Position numbers and translations under genes: made by a program. Below, piece by piece: positions 25,044-34,072 of a DNA stretch of 64,000 nt. The stretch comes from Pseudoduganella guangdongensis (GTDB taxonomy: Bacteria; Pseudomonadota; Gammaproteobacteria; Burkholderiales; Burkholderiaceae_D), in contig NZ_WWCJ01000010.1 in the NCBI RefSeq assembly GCF_009857475.1, forward strand, positions 62,001 to 126,000, written 5' to 3'. Within the stretch, counting starts at the first letter, position 1; each line of letters starts with the position of its first letter. The notes beneath the pieces are model-generated. The model did not search any database and had not been told where the DNA came from. It saw nothing but the letters and a program-made list of their open reading frames with translations.

Positions 25044-27373
25044 TGGAGCTGCCCAGCGCACCCCGGGCATTCTGGCTGCTGGCACGGCTGCGGATGCTGC
25101 GGCTGCTGAACATCGCCCATGGCCTGCGCTTCCGCAAGGGCTGGTTCGGCGCCAGCCGCCAGGCCACGCCGGCCAAGAAAAGCGTGCGCTGGATCGTCGC
25201 CGCGCTGCTGTCGGCCTTCATGCTGCTCGCCTTCCTGAATACCGCCAGCACGGCCTTGCTGAACATGCAGTGCCGCCTGCCGACCGGCAGCCAGTGCGCT
25301 GCCGCGCCAAGCGGCGCCGCGCCGCTCGCCACCATGCGCGTGGCGCGCAAGGAATTGCAGGCGGCGCCCTTCCAGCCGGTGCTGATGCGGGCGGTGGTGA
25401 TGCAGGCCTGCCTGCTGTTCGCCATCGCCTTCCTGCTGCCGCTGGGCAGCAAGGAACTGGCGCAGCCGGACTGGGACCTGGAATGGCTGGTCACCCTGCC
25501 CATGCCGCGCCGCACGCTGCTGCTGGCGCGCATTGCGGAGCGCACCCTGGCCAACCCGTCCGGCATCCTGGCGCTCTGGCCGATGTGCACGGCGGTGGCC
25601 TGGCACTCGGGCTACCGCTGGAGCGCACCCGCGCTTGGCGCGGCCTGCGCCCTGCCGCTGCTGGCCTGCGCCGCCACGCTGCGCACGGTGGCCGACACCG
25701 GCTTGCGCCTGCGCCTGGCGCCGTCGCAGCTGCGCAACCTGCAGGCCATCGCCTCGGTCGCCAGCATGCCGCTGATGTACCTGGCCATGTCGCTCGCCAT
25801 GCCGACCGCCACCTTGACCCTGGACTGGGCCGCCCAGTTCCCGGCCTGGCCGCTGTGGACGCCGCCCGGCCTGGCGATGCAGGCCCTGAATGCGCGCGAA
25901 GCCTGGCGCGGCTTGGGCTTCGGCGCATTGCTGGCGGCGCAAACCGCGCTGCTGCTCTGGCTTGGACTGCGCCTGCTGCAAGGACTGCTGGCCGACGGCG
26001 TGGTGGCCACCGGCGCGCGCGAGACGGGACGCGATGCCGGCCGCGCGAGCGCCAAGGCAGCGCGCTTCGCCATCGGCACCGCGCTGCAACGGCGCGAGCT
26101 GCGCCTGCTGAGCCGCGACCGCAACTTCCTGGTGCAAAGCCTGCTCATCCCCCTCATCATTTTCGGCAGCCAGCTGGTGCTGAACGGCCAGGTGCGGGAC
26201 ATGGACGAATTCCTCAGCAACCCCGCCCTGCTGTCCTCGGTCGCCTTCGGCCTGGGCGCCTATGTGCTGATGCTATCCGCCTTCCAGGCCATCAACACGG
26301 AAGGCCACGCCCTGTGGATGCTCTACACCTACCCGCACAGCATCGGCAGCGTGCTGGCCCAAAAGGCGCAGCTTTGGTCGGTGCTGGCCCTGGTCTACCC
26401 GCTGGCGGTGTTCGGCATGGGCCTGTGGTTCGGCGTGCCGGCCGACGGCGCGCTGCTGTCGCAGCTGGTGCTGGTGCTGGCCGGCATACCGATCTTCGCC
26501 ACCATCGCCGTGGCGCTGGGCGTGTGGGCCTGTGACCCGCTGGCGCAGGACATGCACGCACGCGTGCGCCCCAGCTTCGCCTACGCCTACCTGATCCTGT
26601 CCTCGCTCTACACCTATGCGCTGAACAGCCGCGAATGGCACGTGCGGCTGGCCGCCACCGTGCTGCTCGCGGCACTGGCGCTGTCGCTGTGGCAGCGTGC
26701 ACGCGACGCCCTGCCCTACCTGCTCGACCCGAGCGCCGCGCCGCCGCCGCGCGTCTCGGCGTCGGACGGCATCATGGCCGCCATTGCGTTCTTCCTGCTG
26801 CAGCTGCTGATTGCCGGCGGGCTGCACCTGGCCGGCAAGCCGCTCTCGCTGCAGACGGTGACGTTCGCCTTCGCCGCCGCCGGCGCCATGGTCTACGGGC
26901 TGGCGCGCCTGCTATACTGGCGCAGCGGCACCAGCGGCGTGCCGCGCCTGTGGCACGGCCCCTGGCACGCGGCATGGCGCGCTGCGCTGGGCTGGGGTGT
27001 GCTGATGGCCTTGCCGGCACTGGCTGCCGGGGCGCTGTGGCTGGCGTTCCTGCGCCATGCCGGGATGGCGCCCGCCGCGCCGCCGCCGGCAGCACTGGCC
27101 TGGCTGGCGCCGCTGGCCGTGCTGGCCGCGCCGCTCTTCGAGGAGTTCATTTTCCGCGGCCAGGTGTTCGGCGGCCTGCGCCGCTCGTTGCCGCTGCTGC
27201 CCGCCATGGCCGCCAGCGCCGCCCTGTTCGCGGTCATCCATCCGCCGCTGGCAATGCTGCCGGTGTTCGCGCTGGGCCTGTGCGCCGCTTACGCGGCGGA
27301 GCGCGGCAAGTCCCTGCTGGCGCCGATGCTGGCGCACGCGCTGTACAACGCGGGCATGCTGGTGCTGCAATAA
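25040..27373 (+). CDS. ABC-2-type permease fused to CPBP intramembrane metalloprotease
   Basis: The 777-residue membrane protein has an N-terminal permease part (about 1-560) with some ten hydrophobic segments. A C-terminal CPBP (Rce1-like) domain follows, with EExxxR at Glu701, Glu702 and Arg706, His734 in FAVIHPP, and HxxxN at His766-Asn770. These residues form the metal and catalytic site of the family, so the protease is probably active. NCBI uses a similar fused product name, so the architecture is known, but its substrates are not. Together with the signal peptidase it suggests processing and export of a peptide or lipoprotein. Confidence 0.88.
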   Translation: MMELPSAPRAFWLLARLRMLRLLNIAHGLRFRKGWFGASRQATPAKKSVRWIVAALLSAFMLLAFLNTASTALLNMQCRLPTGSQCAAAPSGAAPLATMRVARKELQAAPFQPVLMRAVVMQACLLFAIAFLLPLGSKELAQPDWDLEWLVTLPMPRRTLLLARIAERTLANPSGILALWPMCTAVAWHSGYRWSAPALGAACALPLLACAATLRTVADTGLRLRLAPSQLRNLQAIASVASMPLMYLAMSLAMPTATLTLDWAAQFPAWPLWTPPGLAMQALNAREAWRGLGFGALLAAQTALLLWLGLRLLQGLLADGVVATGARETGRDAGRASAKAARFAIGTALQRRELRLLSRDRNFLVQSLLIPLIIFGSQLVLNGQVRDMDEFLSNPALLSSVAFGLGAYVLMLSAFQAINTEGHALWMLYTYPHSIGSVLAQKAQLWSVLALVYPLAVFGMGLWFGVPADGALLSQLVLVLAGIPIFATIAVALGVWACDPLAQDMHARVRPSFAYAYLILSSLYTYALNSREWHVRLAATVLLAALALSLWQRARDALPYLLDPSAAPPPRVSASDGIMAAIAFFLLQLLIAGGLHLAGKPLSLQTVTFAFAAAGAMVYGLARLLYWRSGTSGVPRLWHGPWHAAWRAALGWGVLMALPALAAGALWLAFLRHAGMAPAAPPPAALAWLAPLAVLAAPLFEEFIFRGQVFGGLRRSLPLLPAMAASAALFAVIHPPLAMLPVFALGLCAAYAAERGKSLLAPMLAHALYNAGMLVLQ

Positions 27374-27404
27374 AAAAACGGTGGCCTTGTTTCCAGGGCC
27401 ACCG
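27372..27404 (-). terminator. Rho-independent terminator of the AIM24 operon
   Basis: A perfect stem CGGTGGCC/GGCCACCG (27379-27386 and 27397-27404) closes a ten-base loop. On the minus strand it is followed by seven T residues, 40 bases after the AIM24 stop. Confidence 0.88.
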
Positions 27405-27445
27405 CAAGGAAGAACGCCATGGGGGCGTTAAACAGTTAAATTCGA

Positions 27446-28144
27446 TCAGTTTGCCTGGCGCGACATCATCCAGGCCACGAAGGCTTCACGGTTGCGCGAG
27501 CAGATCAGCACCTTGCCGCGCCCGGAGAAGCGCAGCACCATGCCTTCGCCGCTGGTGACGGAGTTGACCAGGTTGCCCAGCAAACCACCGCTGGAGCGGG
27601 TCGCCACCGCCAGGTCGTAGCGCAGCGCGCTGTCCCAGGCCACCACGTGGGCGTTGTCGATCACGACTTCCTTGCCCGGCTCCACCTGCACTTCATGCAG
27701 GGCGCCAAAGCCCGACACCACCAGCTGCCCGCGGCCCGACGATTCGGTGATGAAGAAGCCGCCGCTCTGGCCGAACAGCGCATTGCCCACGTTCTGCGTG
27801 CGCACTTTCAAATCGATGCCGTCGCTCGCCGCGACGAAAGCGCCGTCGCTGATCATGTACTGCTGCTCGCCCAGCTCCAGCACGCGCATGGCGCCCGGCA
27901 GGTTGGGCGAGAGCAGGCAGTTACCGTCGCCGCCGGTCGCTTCGATGTTCTGCTGGAAGAAGGACTCGCCGTTGGCCAGGGAGCGCATCAGCGCGCCGCC
28001 CAGGCCGCCGCGCATCTTGCCTTTCAGCTCGAGCGTGGAGTCCATCATCACCATCGCGTTCGATTCGCAGAAAATGCGCTCGCCGCGTTGCATCGAGACT
28101 TGCAGGAAGGGGTCGATATCCCCGGTTACGGTAAATGTCGTCAT
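27446..28144 (-). CDS. AIM24 family protein
   Basis: The 232-residue protein is a glycine-rich beta-roll of the AIM24/TIGR00266 family. GGGL-type motifs (MRGGLGGALMRSLANGES) and the C-terminal GEGMVLRFSGRGKV are characteristic. Bacterial members have no established function and occur near Ter-type stress genes. The ATG follows the stop of the DUF475 gene by six bases and has GAGGAAAC as RBS, so the two form an operon. No membrane segment is seen. Confidence 0.88.
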   Translation of the reverse strand: MTTFTVTGDIDPFLQVSMQRGERIFCESNAMVMMDSTLELKGKMRGGLGGALMRSLANGESFFQQNIEATGGDGNCLLSPNLPGAMRVLELGEQQYMISDGAFVAASDGIDLKVRTQNVGNALFGQSGGFFITESSGRGQLVVSGFGALHEVQVEPGKEVVIDNAHVVAWDSALRYDLAVATRSSGGLLGNLVNSVTSGEGMVLRFSGRGKVLICSRNREAFVAWMMSRQAN

Positions 28145-28150
28145 GTTTCC

Positions 28151-29188
28151 TCAGGCTTTCAGTTCAAGTTTCTTGTGACGGATCGAGGACCACAGCGATG
28201 CCACGATGAACGCCACGCCAATCAGGCCGGTAATCACTTCCGGAATATGGAACTTCATGCTCGCCAGCATAATCACTGCCAGGATGCCGATCGCGTAGTG
28301 CGCGCCGTGCTCCAGGTAGACGTATTCTTCCAGCGTGCCTTTGTGCACCAGGTAGACCGTCATCGAACGCACGAACATCGCGCCGATCGCCAGGCCCAGC
28401 ATGATGATCACGACGTCGCTGGTGATCGCGAACGCGCCGATCACGCCGTCGAAGGAGAACGAGGCGTCCAGCACTTCCAGGTAGAGGAAGCCGCCGATAC
28501 CGCCGCGCTTGACCATCTCGCCGGCGTTGACGCCGCCTTCTTCTTCCTTCTCCAGCCAGGTCGACAGCGCATCGACACCGACGTAGATCAGCAAGCCCCA
28601 CATGCCGGCCACCAGCACGATGAATTTCTGCGACTCGTCAACGATGCCCAGTGCGCCCAGCAGCACGCCCATGGAAATCATGATCGCAATCGAGGACACC
28701 TTGCCCAGCGCGCCCAGCTTGCGCTCGACGTTGCCCAGCCAGTGCATCTGCTTCTCATGGTCGAAGATGAAGTTCAGGAACACCATCAGCAGGAACATGC
28801 CGCCAAAGGCCGCCACTTCCGCGTGGTGGTTGGTCAGGTGGGTCGAGAACTGTTTCGGGTCGTTGATCGCCAGCGTCCACACGTCCGGGATGCTGAGGTC
28901 GGCGGCCACCGCCACGATCACCAGCGGGAACACCAGGCGCATGCCGAACACCGCGATGATGATGCCGACGCCGAGGAACAGCTTTTGCCAGAACTCGTCC
29001 CAGGTTTTCAGGACGGAGGCATTGACCACCGCATTGTCAAACGAGAGCGATACTTCCATCACGCTCAGGATGAAGGCGATCCACAGGGCCGCGAACATGC
29101 CGCTCCAGCCGGTATGCTGGTAGCCCCACCAGCCGGCGACCGCCAGGCAGATGAAAGAGACCAGGAAGGATATTCTGAAGTGCTTCAT
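28151..29188 (-). CDS. DUF475 (TerC-like) integral membrane protein
   Basis: The 345-residue protein has about nine membrane segments and acidic-aromatic motifs inside helices (VMEVSLSFDNAVVNA and EVLDASFSFDGVIGAF), the duplicated signature of DUF475. It is distantly related to TerC, a manganese exporter or tellurite resistance family. Metal export is a reasonable inference from the shared Asp/Asn motifs. The divergent NhaR-like gene 105 bases away is the probable regulator. Confidence 0.92.
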   Translation of the reverse strand: MKHFRISFLVSFICLAVAGWWGYQHTGWSGMFAALWIAFILSVMEVSLSFDNAVVNASVLKTWDEFWQKLFLGVGIIIAVFGMRLVFPLVIVAVAADLSIPDVWTLAINDPKQFSTHLTNHHAEVAAFGGMFLLMVFLNFIFDHEKQMHWLGNVERKLGALGKVSSIAIMISMGVLLGALGIVDESQKFIVLVAGMWGLLIYVGVDALSTWLEKEEEGGVNAGEMVKRGGIGGFLYLEVLDASFSFDGVIGAFAITSDVVIIMLGLAIGAMFVRSMTVYLVHKGTLEEYVYLEHGAHYAIGILAVIMLASMKFHIPEVITGLIGVAFIVASLWSSIRHKKLELKA

Positions 29189-29293
29189 AGGTTTTCCCCT
29201 TTTTTATATATTGAATAACCGGACAAGTCTAAGGCTAGCACGATCTTTTAAAAATAGAAGATAATCGAAACATTACTTCGAAAAAACCGAACC

Positions 29294-30223
29294 ATGAAGA
29301 CCAGCGGCCTGAATTTCCGCCACCTCTACTTCTTCCGCACGGTGGCCGCCGAGGGCAGCGTCACGCGCGCGGCCGAGCGCCTGGGCCTGGCGATCCAGAC
29401 CGTCAGCACGCAAATCGCCTCGCTGGAGCAGCACATCGGCAAATCCCTGCTGACCCAGCAGGGGCGCCGCCTGGTGCCGACCGAGGCCGGGCGCGTCGCC
29501 CTCACCTACGCCGAGCAAATCTTCCAGCTCGGCGACCGCCTGCAGGAAGCCTTGCAGGAAGTCGACGCCGGCAAGGTGCGGCTGGCGGTCGGCATCTCCG
29601 ACTCCATGCCCAAGCTGATCGGGGCGCACTACCTGCAGGCCGCGCTGCCGCCCGACACGCCGGTGCGCCTGGTCTGCACCGAGGGCGAGTTCGATGCCCT
29701 GCTGGCCGAACTGGCCCTGCACAAACTTGATGTGGTGCTGACCGACCGCCCGGTGCGCGGCAACGCCTCGCTGCGCGTGTTCAGCCACCTGCTGGGGGAA
29801 AGCGAGATGCAGCTATTCGGCGTGCGCGCCCTGGCGCGCCAGTACGGCAAGGACTTCCCGGCCGGCCTGCACGGGGCGCCGCTGCTGCTGCCGACGCGCA
29901 ATACGGCGCTGCGCGGACGCATCGACGCCTGGCTGCTGGAGCACGGCGTGCGGCCCGACGTGGTGGGCGAATTCGAGGACAGCGCCATGCTCAACACCTT
30001 CGGCCGCAGCGGCATGGGCATGTTTTTCGCGCCGGCCGCGCTGGCGGACGACATGCTGGAGCAATTCAGCGCCCTGCCGGTGGGCCCGGCGCCGGAGCTG
30101 CGCGAACAGTTTTACGCCATCTCCAGCGAACGCCGCATCAGCCATCCGGTGGTGGAGCTGATGCTGCGGGATTTCCCGAAGGAAATCTCCAAAAATATCC
30201 GGAAGGGCAGCCGCGTCGGCTAA
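29294..30223 (+). CDS. LysR-family regulator, NhaR-like
   Basis: The 309-residue protein has the LysR winged helix (about 5-65, FFRTVAAEGSVTRAAERLGLAIQTVSTQI in two parts) and a periplasmic-binding-protein-like effector domain. The N-terminal LNFRHLYFF and the Ile-Gln-Thr-Val-Ser recognition helix are those of NhaR, the sodium-responsive activator of nhaA. No Na+/H+ antiporter is adjacent. The gene faces the DUF475-AIM24 operon, its likely target. No clear RBS precedes the ATG. Confidence 0.88.
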   Translation: MKTSGLNFRHLYFFRTVAAEGSVTRAAERLGLAIQTVSTQIASLEQHIGKSLLTQQGRRLVPTEAGRVALTYAEQIFQLGDRLQEALQEVDAGKVRLAVGISDSMPKLIGAHYLQAALPPDTPVRLVCTEGEFDALLAELALHKLDVVLTDRPVRGNASLRVFSHLLGESEMQLFGVRALARQYGKDFPAGLHGAPLLLPTRNTALRGRIDAWLLEHGVRPDVVGEFEDSAMLNTFGRSGMGMFFAPAALADDMLEQFSALPVGPAPELREQFYAISSERRISHPVVELMLRDFPKEISKNIRKGSRVG

Positions 30224-30258
30224 GATAGAGGCTTTCGACTCCCCGCCCTGCGGCGCCT

Positions 30259-31596
30259 ATGGACAACCTTTTACTGGTCATTTTTGCACTCTTCCTCGTA
30301 GCATTGAACGGCTTTTACGTCGCCGCAGAATTCAGCATCGTCACCCTGCGCCGCACCCGCGTGCGCGCCATCGCCAAGACCCAGGGCCTGCGCGGCCGCA
30401 TCCTGGCCAAGGTCCACGGCCAACTCGACGCCTACCTGTCCGCCTGCCAACTGGGCATCACGCTCGCCTCGCTCGGCCTGGGCTGGGTCGGCGAGCCCGC
30501 TTTTGCCGGCCTGCTGGAGCCGCTCCTGACGTTGCTCGGCATTAGCGCGCCCGAGATCGTGCACGGCATTTCCTTTGTTTTCGCCTTCGTCACCATCTCC
30601 TTCCTGCACATCGTGGTGGGCGAGCTGGCGCCGAAATCGCTCGCCATCCGCATTCCGGAAGCCGTCGCGCTGTGGTGCGCGCTCCCGCTGTACGCCTTCT
30701 ACTGGGCCATGTACCCGGCCATCTGGCTGCTGAACCAGAGCGCCAACGGGGTGCTGCGCCTGGCCGGCCTGGGCGAAGCGGGCGGGCACGAATCGCACTA
30801 CTCCACCGAGGAACTGAAGATGATCCTGCGCACCAGCCAGCCGGGGGAAGCCTTCAACAAGGATGAGCGCAATGTGCTGGCCAACTCGCTCGACTTCTCG
30901 CAGCTGCGCGTGGCCGACCTGATGCGCCCGATCAATGAAGTGATCGCGCTGCACGCCGACCGCTCCATCGACGACAACCTCGACACCGTGGTGCGCAACC
31001 GCTTCAGCCGCTACCCCTACTTCGACGAGCAAGGCGACAGCGTGCTGGGCGTGGTGCACCTGAAGGACCTGTTCTTCGCGCTGCAGTCGCGCAAGGACAT
31101 CAAGAACCTGTCCGGCTTCCTGCGCCCGGTGGAAACCATCTCGGCCCGCACCCCGGCGCTGGAGCTGTTCCGCCGCTTCAAGGACGGCGCGCCGCACTTC
31201 GCCCTGATCGGCGAAAAGGGCAAGCGCCCGGTCGGCTTCCTGACCCTGGACAACCTGCTGGGCGCCATGGTGGGCGAAATCCACGACGAATTCCGCCTCA
31301 ATGAGAACGACTGGCTGAAGCAGCCCGATGGCTCCCTGGTCGGCAAGGCCAGCCTGCCCATCTTCTCGCTCGAGCGCACCCTGGGGGTCGATATCGAGAA
31401 CGAGGAAATGGGCCTTGAAGAAGTGGAGTCGGTGGGCGGCCTGATCATGCTCAAGCTGGGCGACATCCCGAAACAGGGCCAGCGCGTCGAGTTCGACGCC
31501 TTCGACCTGGTGGTGAAGAAGATGAACGGCCCGCGCATCCTGCTGGTCAAGGTCATCCCGCGCCACCTGCCGCTGGAATCGGATGAACAGGACTGA
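30259..31596 (+). CDS. CNNM/CorC-type membrane protein with CBS domains (hemolysin family)
   Basis: The 445-residue protein has the DUF21 (CNNM) membrane domain (about 1-190), a pair of CBS domains (about 205-330) and a CorC_HlyC domain (about 350-435). Members bind ATP-Mg and are involved in Mg2+ or Co2+ handling; the old name hemolysin is not a functional statement. The following gene starts one base after its stop, so the two may be co-transcribed. Confidence 0.93.
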   Translation: MDNLLLVIFALFLVALNGFYVAAEFSIVTLRRTRVRAIAKTQGLRGRILAKVHGQLDAYLSACQLGITLASLGLGWVGEPAFAGLLEPLLTLLGISAPEIVHGISFVFAFVTISFLHIVVGELAPKSLAIRIPEAVALWCALPLYAFYWAMYPAIWLLNQSANGVLRLAGLGEAGGHESHYSTEELKMILRTSQPGEAFNKDERNVLANSLDFSQLRVADLMRPINEVIALHADRSIDDNLDTVVRNRFSRYPYFDEQGDSVLGVVHLKDLFFALQSRKDIKNLSGFLRPVETISARTPALELFRRFKDGAPHFALIGEKGKRPVGFLTLDNLLGAMVGEIHDEFRLNENDWLKQPDGSLVGKASLPIFSLERTLGVDIENEEMGLEEVESVGGLIMLKLGDIPKQGQRVEFDAFDLVVKKMNGPRILLVKVIPRHLPLESDEQD

Positions 31597-31597
31597 T

Positions 31598-32398
31598 ATG
31601 CCGCTGCGCCGCGCCCTTGCCGCCACCGCCCTTGGCCTTGCTTGCAGCGCGGGCATGGGGCGCGCTGCGGCCGCGCCCTGCGGCCCGCTGACGGTGGCCA
31701 TGTACGAGCATGGCGCCCTGTACTACCGCCAGGGCGAGCAATGGGCCGGCATCGACAAGGATATCGTCGACGAGCTGGCGCGCCGCACCGGCTGCGAGCT
31801 GCGCATGACGCGCGATTCGCGCATCCGCATCTGGACCATGTTGAAAGAAGGCACGCTGGACATGACCATGTCCGGCATCCCGACCGCGGAACGCGAGGGC
31901 TTTGCGCGCTTCACGCCCTACCTGCAGGCGCGCAATATGCTCCTGCTGCGCAACGACGCCGCGCGCGGCGCCGCCACGCTGGAGCAGATCGCCGCCCAGC
32001 CCGAGCTGAAAGTGGCCGTGATCAAAGGCTTCAAGCATGGCGCCGCCTACGACGCCTGGCTGGAGCGCCTGCGCAAGCAAGGCCGCGTCCACGAGGCGCC
32101 CGACTATGCCACCCTGGTGCGCCTGTTCCAGTATGGCCGGGTGCAGGCCATCCTGCAGCTCAGCAGCAATATCGACGCGCTGCAGCGCGACACGGCGCTG
32201 GCCGGCCGCTTCCGCGTGCTGGACCTGGTACCGCGCGAGAATGTGGTGGGCGCGCTGGTGATTTCGCGCCTGGTCGCCGAGGCGCACGCCGCCAAGCTGG
32301 AGCAAGCCTTGCGCGCCATGCGCGAGGACGGCACCATCAAGGCCATCATGGAGCGCCACGTCAGCCACGAGCGCGCCCAGGTGATGCTGGCGCGCTAA
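31598..32398 (+). CDS. Periplasmic solute-binding protein (SBP family 3)
   Basis: The 266-residue protein has a signal peptide (about 1-25, Ala-rich end) and the two-lobe SBP_bac_3 fold, with LTVAMYEHGALYY at the start, GTLDMTMSGIPTAEREGFARF and ARNMLLLRN. Members bind amino acids or serve as sensor input. No ABC permease or ATPase is nearby, so the partner is unlinked or absent. The start at 31598 is chosen over one 15 bases upstream because it lies outside the corC frame and gives a compact signal peptide. Confidence 0.85.
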   Translation: MPLRRALAATALGLACSAGMGRAAAAPCGPLTVAMYEHGALYYRQGEQWAGIDKDIVDELARRTGCELRMTRDSRIRIWTMLKEGTLDMTMSGIPTAEREGFARFTPYLQARNMLLLRNDAARGAATLEQIAAQPELKVAVIKGFKHGAAYDAWLERLRKQGRVHEAPDYATLVRLFQYGRVQAILQLSSNIDALQRDTALAGRFRVLDLVPRENVVGALVISRLVAEAHAAKLEQALRAMREDGTIKAIMERHVSHERAQVMLAR

Positions 32399-32407
32399 GC
32401 CGGGCCG

Positions 32408-33451
32408 TCAGGCCAGCGGTTTCACTTCCGTCCAGTTGCGCAGCAGGCCCAGGGCCACCGCCAGCAAGGTCGGACCGATGAACAGGCCGACGAAGCCGAA
32501 GGCCAGCACGCCGCCCATCACGCCCAGCAGCACCAGGGCGAACGGCAGGCTCGATCCGCGCGAGATCAGCATTGGCTTGACCACGTTATCGACCCCGCTG
32601 ATGATCACCATGCCGTACACCAGCATGAAGATGCCCCAGCCGGTCGCACCGTGCGAAAACAGCCAGATCGAGGCCCCGCCCCAGATCAGCGGTGGCCCCA
32701 CCGGCACCAGCGAGAAGATGAAGGTCGCCACCGACAGCAGCGCCACGGCCGGCACGCCGGCGATCAGGAAGCCGATCGCCGCCACCCCGGCCTGCGCCAG
32801 CGCCGTGCCCAGCATGCCGTACATGACGCCGGTGACCGTGCGGCTCACGGTTTCCGCCACCTCCACCGCATGTTCGCCCATGATCTTGTGCATGCCCGTT
32901 TCCAGTGCCGCCACGATATTGTGCCCGTCGCGGTACAGGAAGAAGGCGACAAAAGCGGCCAGGCTGACCTGCGCCACGCCCGAGCCCAGCACAATGCCGC
33001 TGTTCAGCAGGATATCGCGCACCGGCTCCATATAGCGCTTGGCCAGCGCCACCAGTTCTTCCTTGCTGCTCATGATCTGGCGCAGGTAGGCGTCGACCGA
33101 CTCCCCCAGCAGCGGCAGCTCGCGCAGCCAGGCCGGCGGCTCAAGGTGGCCGGAATCGAGCGCATCCCGCGCGCCATGGTAGAAGTGGGTCACGCTGTCG
33201 GCGATATTCCAGGTCACCAGCGACAGCGGCAGCAGGATCAGCATGATGAGCGATATCGTCATCACGGCGGCCGCCAGCGTGTGGCGGTTTTTCAGGCGGG
33301 ACAGCAAGCGTTGGTAAAGCGGCCAGGAGGAAATGGCGATGGCGGCGGCAAACAGGATGCCGGCCAGGAAGGGGCGCAGGACGTAGAGGCAGCCGATGAC
33401 GAGGAAGACAATGGCTGCCAGCCGGCTATAGGGCTGAAATCGTTTTTCCAT
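32408..33451 (-). CDS. AI-2E family permease
   Basis: The 347-residue protein has about eight membrane segments with a large loop after the second pair, and C-terminal GPPLIWGGASIWL and GFVGLFIGPTLLAVALGLLRNW motifs of PF01594. Family members include TqsA/YdiK and cation/H+ antiporters. A role in autoinducer-2 export is only established for few. It is convergent with the solute-binding gene and separated by nine bases. Confidence 0.9.
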   Translation of the reverse strand: MEKRFQPYSRLAAIVFLVIGCLYVLRPFLAGILFAAAIAISSWPLYQRLLSRLKNRHTLAAAVMTISLIMLILLPLSLVTWNIADSVTHFYHGARDALDSGHLEPPAWLRELPLLGESVDAYLRQIMSSKEELVALAKRYMEPVRDILLNSGIVLGSGVAQVSLAAFVAFFLYRDGHNIVAALETGMHKIMGEHAVEVAETVSRTVTGVMYGMLGTALAQAGVAAIGFLIAGVPAVALLSVATFIFSLVPVGPPLIWGGASIWLFSHGATGWGIFMLVYGMVIISGVDNVVKPMLISRGSSLPFALVLLGVMGGVLAFGFVGLFIGPTLLAVALGLLRNWTEVKPLA

Positions 33452-33488
33452 GCCCCACAGCTTAACAAAATTTCAGCTTAGTGTGACC

Positions 33489-34070
33489 TTAAGAAGCCAG
33501 CAACAGTTTCAGGTCATGCACGATGGGCGCGGTACCGCCGCCGTGGCGCAGGAACAGGCGGATCTTGCCGCTCTTGTCGAACACATAGCTGCCGGCCGTG
33601 TGGTCGATGACATAGCTGCCCTCGGTCTTGCCCGGCACCTTCTGGTAGAACACCTTGAACTCCTTGGCGGTGGCGGCGACCTGTTCCGGCGTGCCGACCA
33701 GGCCGACAAAGCGCGGATCGAATCCGGGCACGTACTGCGCCAGCAGCTCCTTGGTGTCGCGCTCAGGGTCGAGGGTGGCGAACAGCACCTGCACCTTGTC
33801 CGCATCCGGGCCCAGCTCCTTCATCACCGCCGACATTTCTGCCATGGTGGTCGGGCAGACGTCCGGGCAGTGGGTGAAGCCGAAGAACAGCACCACCACC
33901 TTGCCCTTGTAGGTCTCCAGCGTGACCGGCTTGCCGCTGTGGTCGTTCAGCGCGAAGCCCTTGCCGTAGCCAAGGCCGGTCAGGTCGGTGTTTTCGAACT
34001 TGAGCTGCTGCTCGCCGCAGCCCGCCAGGGCCGCCAGCATGAACAGCGCCGCAAACAGTTTTTTCATCAT
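33489..34070 (-). CDS. SCO1/SenC-type copper chaperone of cytochrome c oxidase
   Basis: Sco proteins deliver copper to the CuA site of oxidase subunit II. The 193-residue protein has a lipobox ending at Cys18 (LAGC) and a thioredoxin fold. The copper ligands are Cys68 and Cys72 in THCPDVCPT and His156 in VIDHTAG. It is the last gene of the minus-strand heme-A/assembly group, two bases after ctaB. Two ATGs are in tandem; either may be used. Confidence 0.95.
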   Translation of the reverse strand: MMKKLFAALFMLAALAGCGEQQLKFENTDLTGLGYGKGFALNDHSGKPVTLETYKGKVVVLFFGFTHCPDVCPTTMAEMSAVMKELGPDADKVQVLFATLDPERDTKELLAQYVPGFDPRFVGLVGTPEQVAATAKEFKVFYQKVPGKTEGSYVIDHTAGSYVFDKSGKIRLFLRHGGGTAPIVHDLKLLLAS

Positions 34071-34072
34071 GG

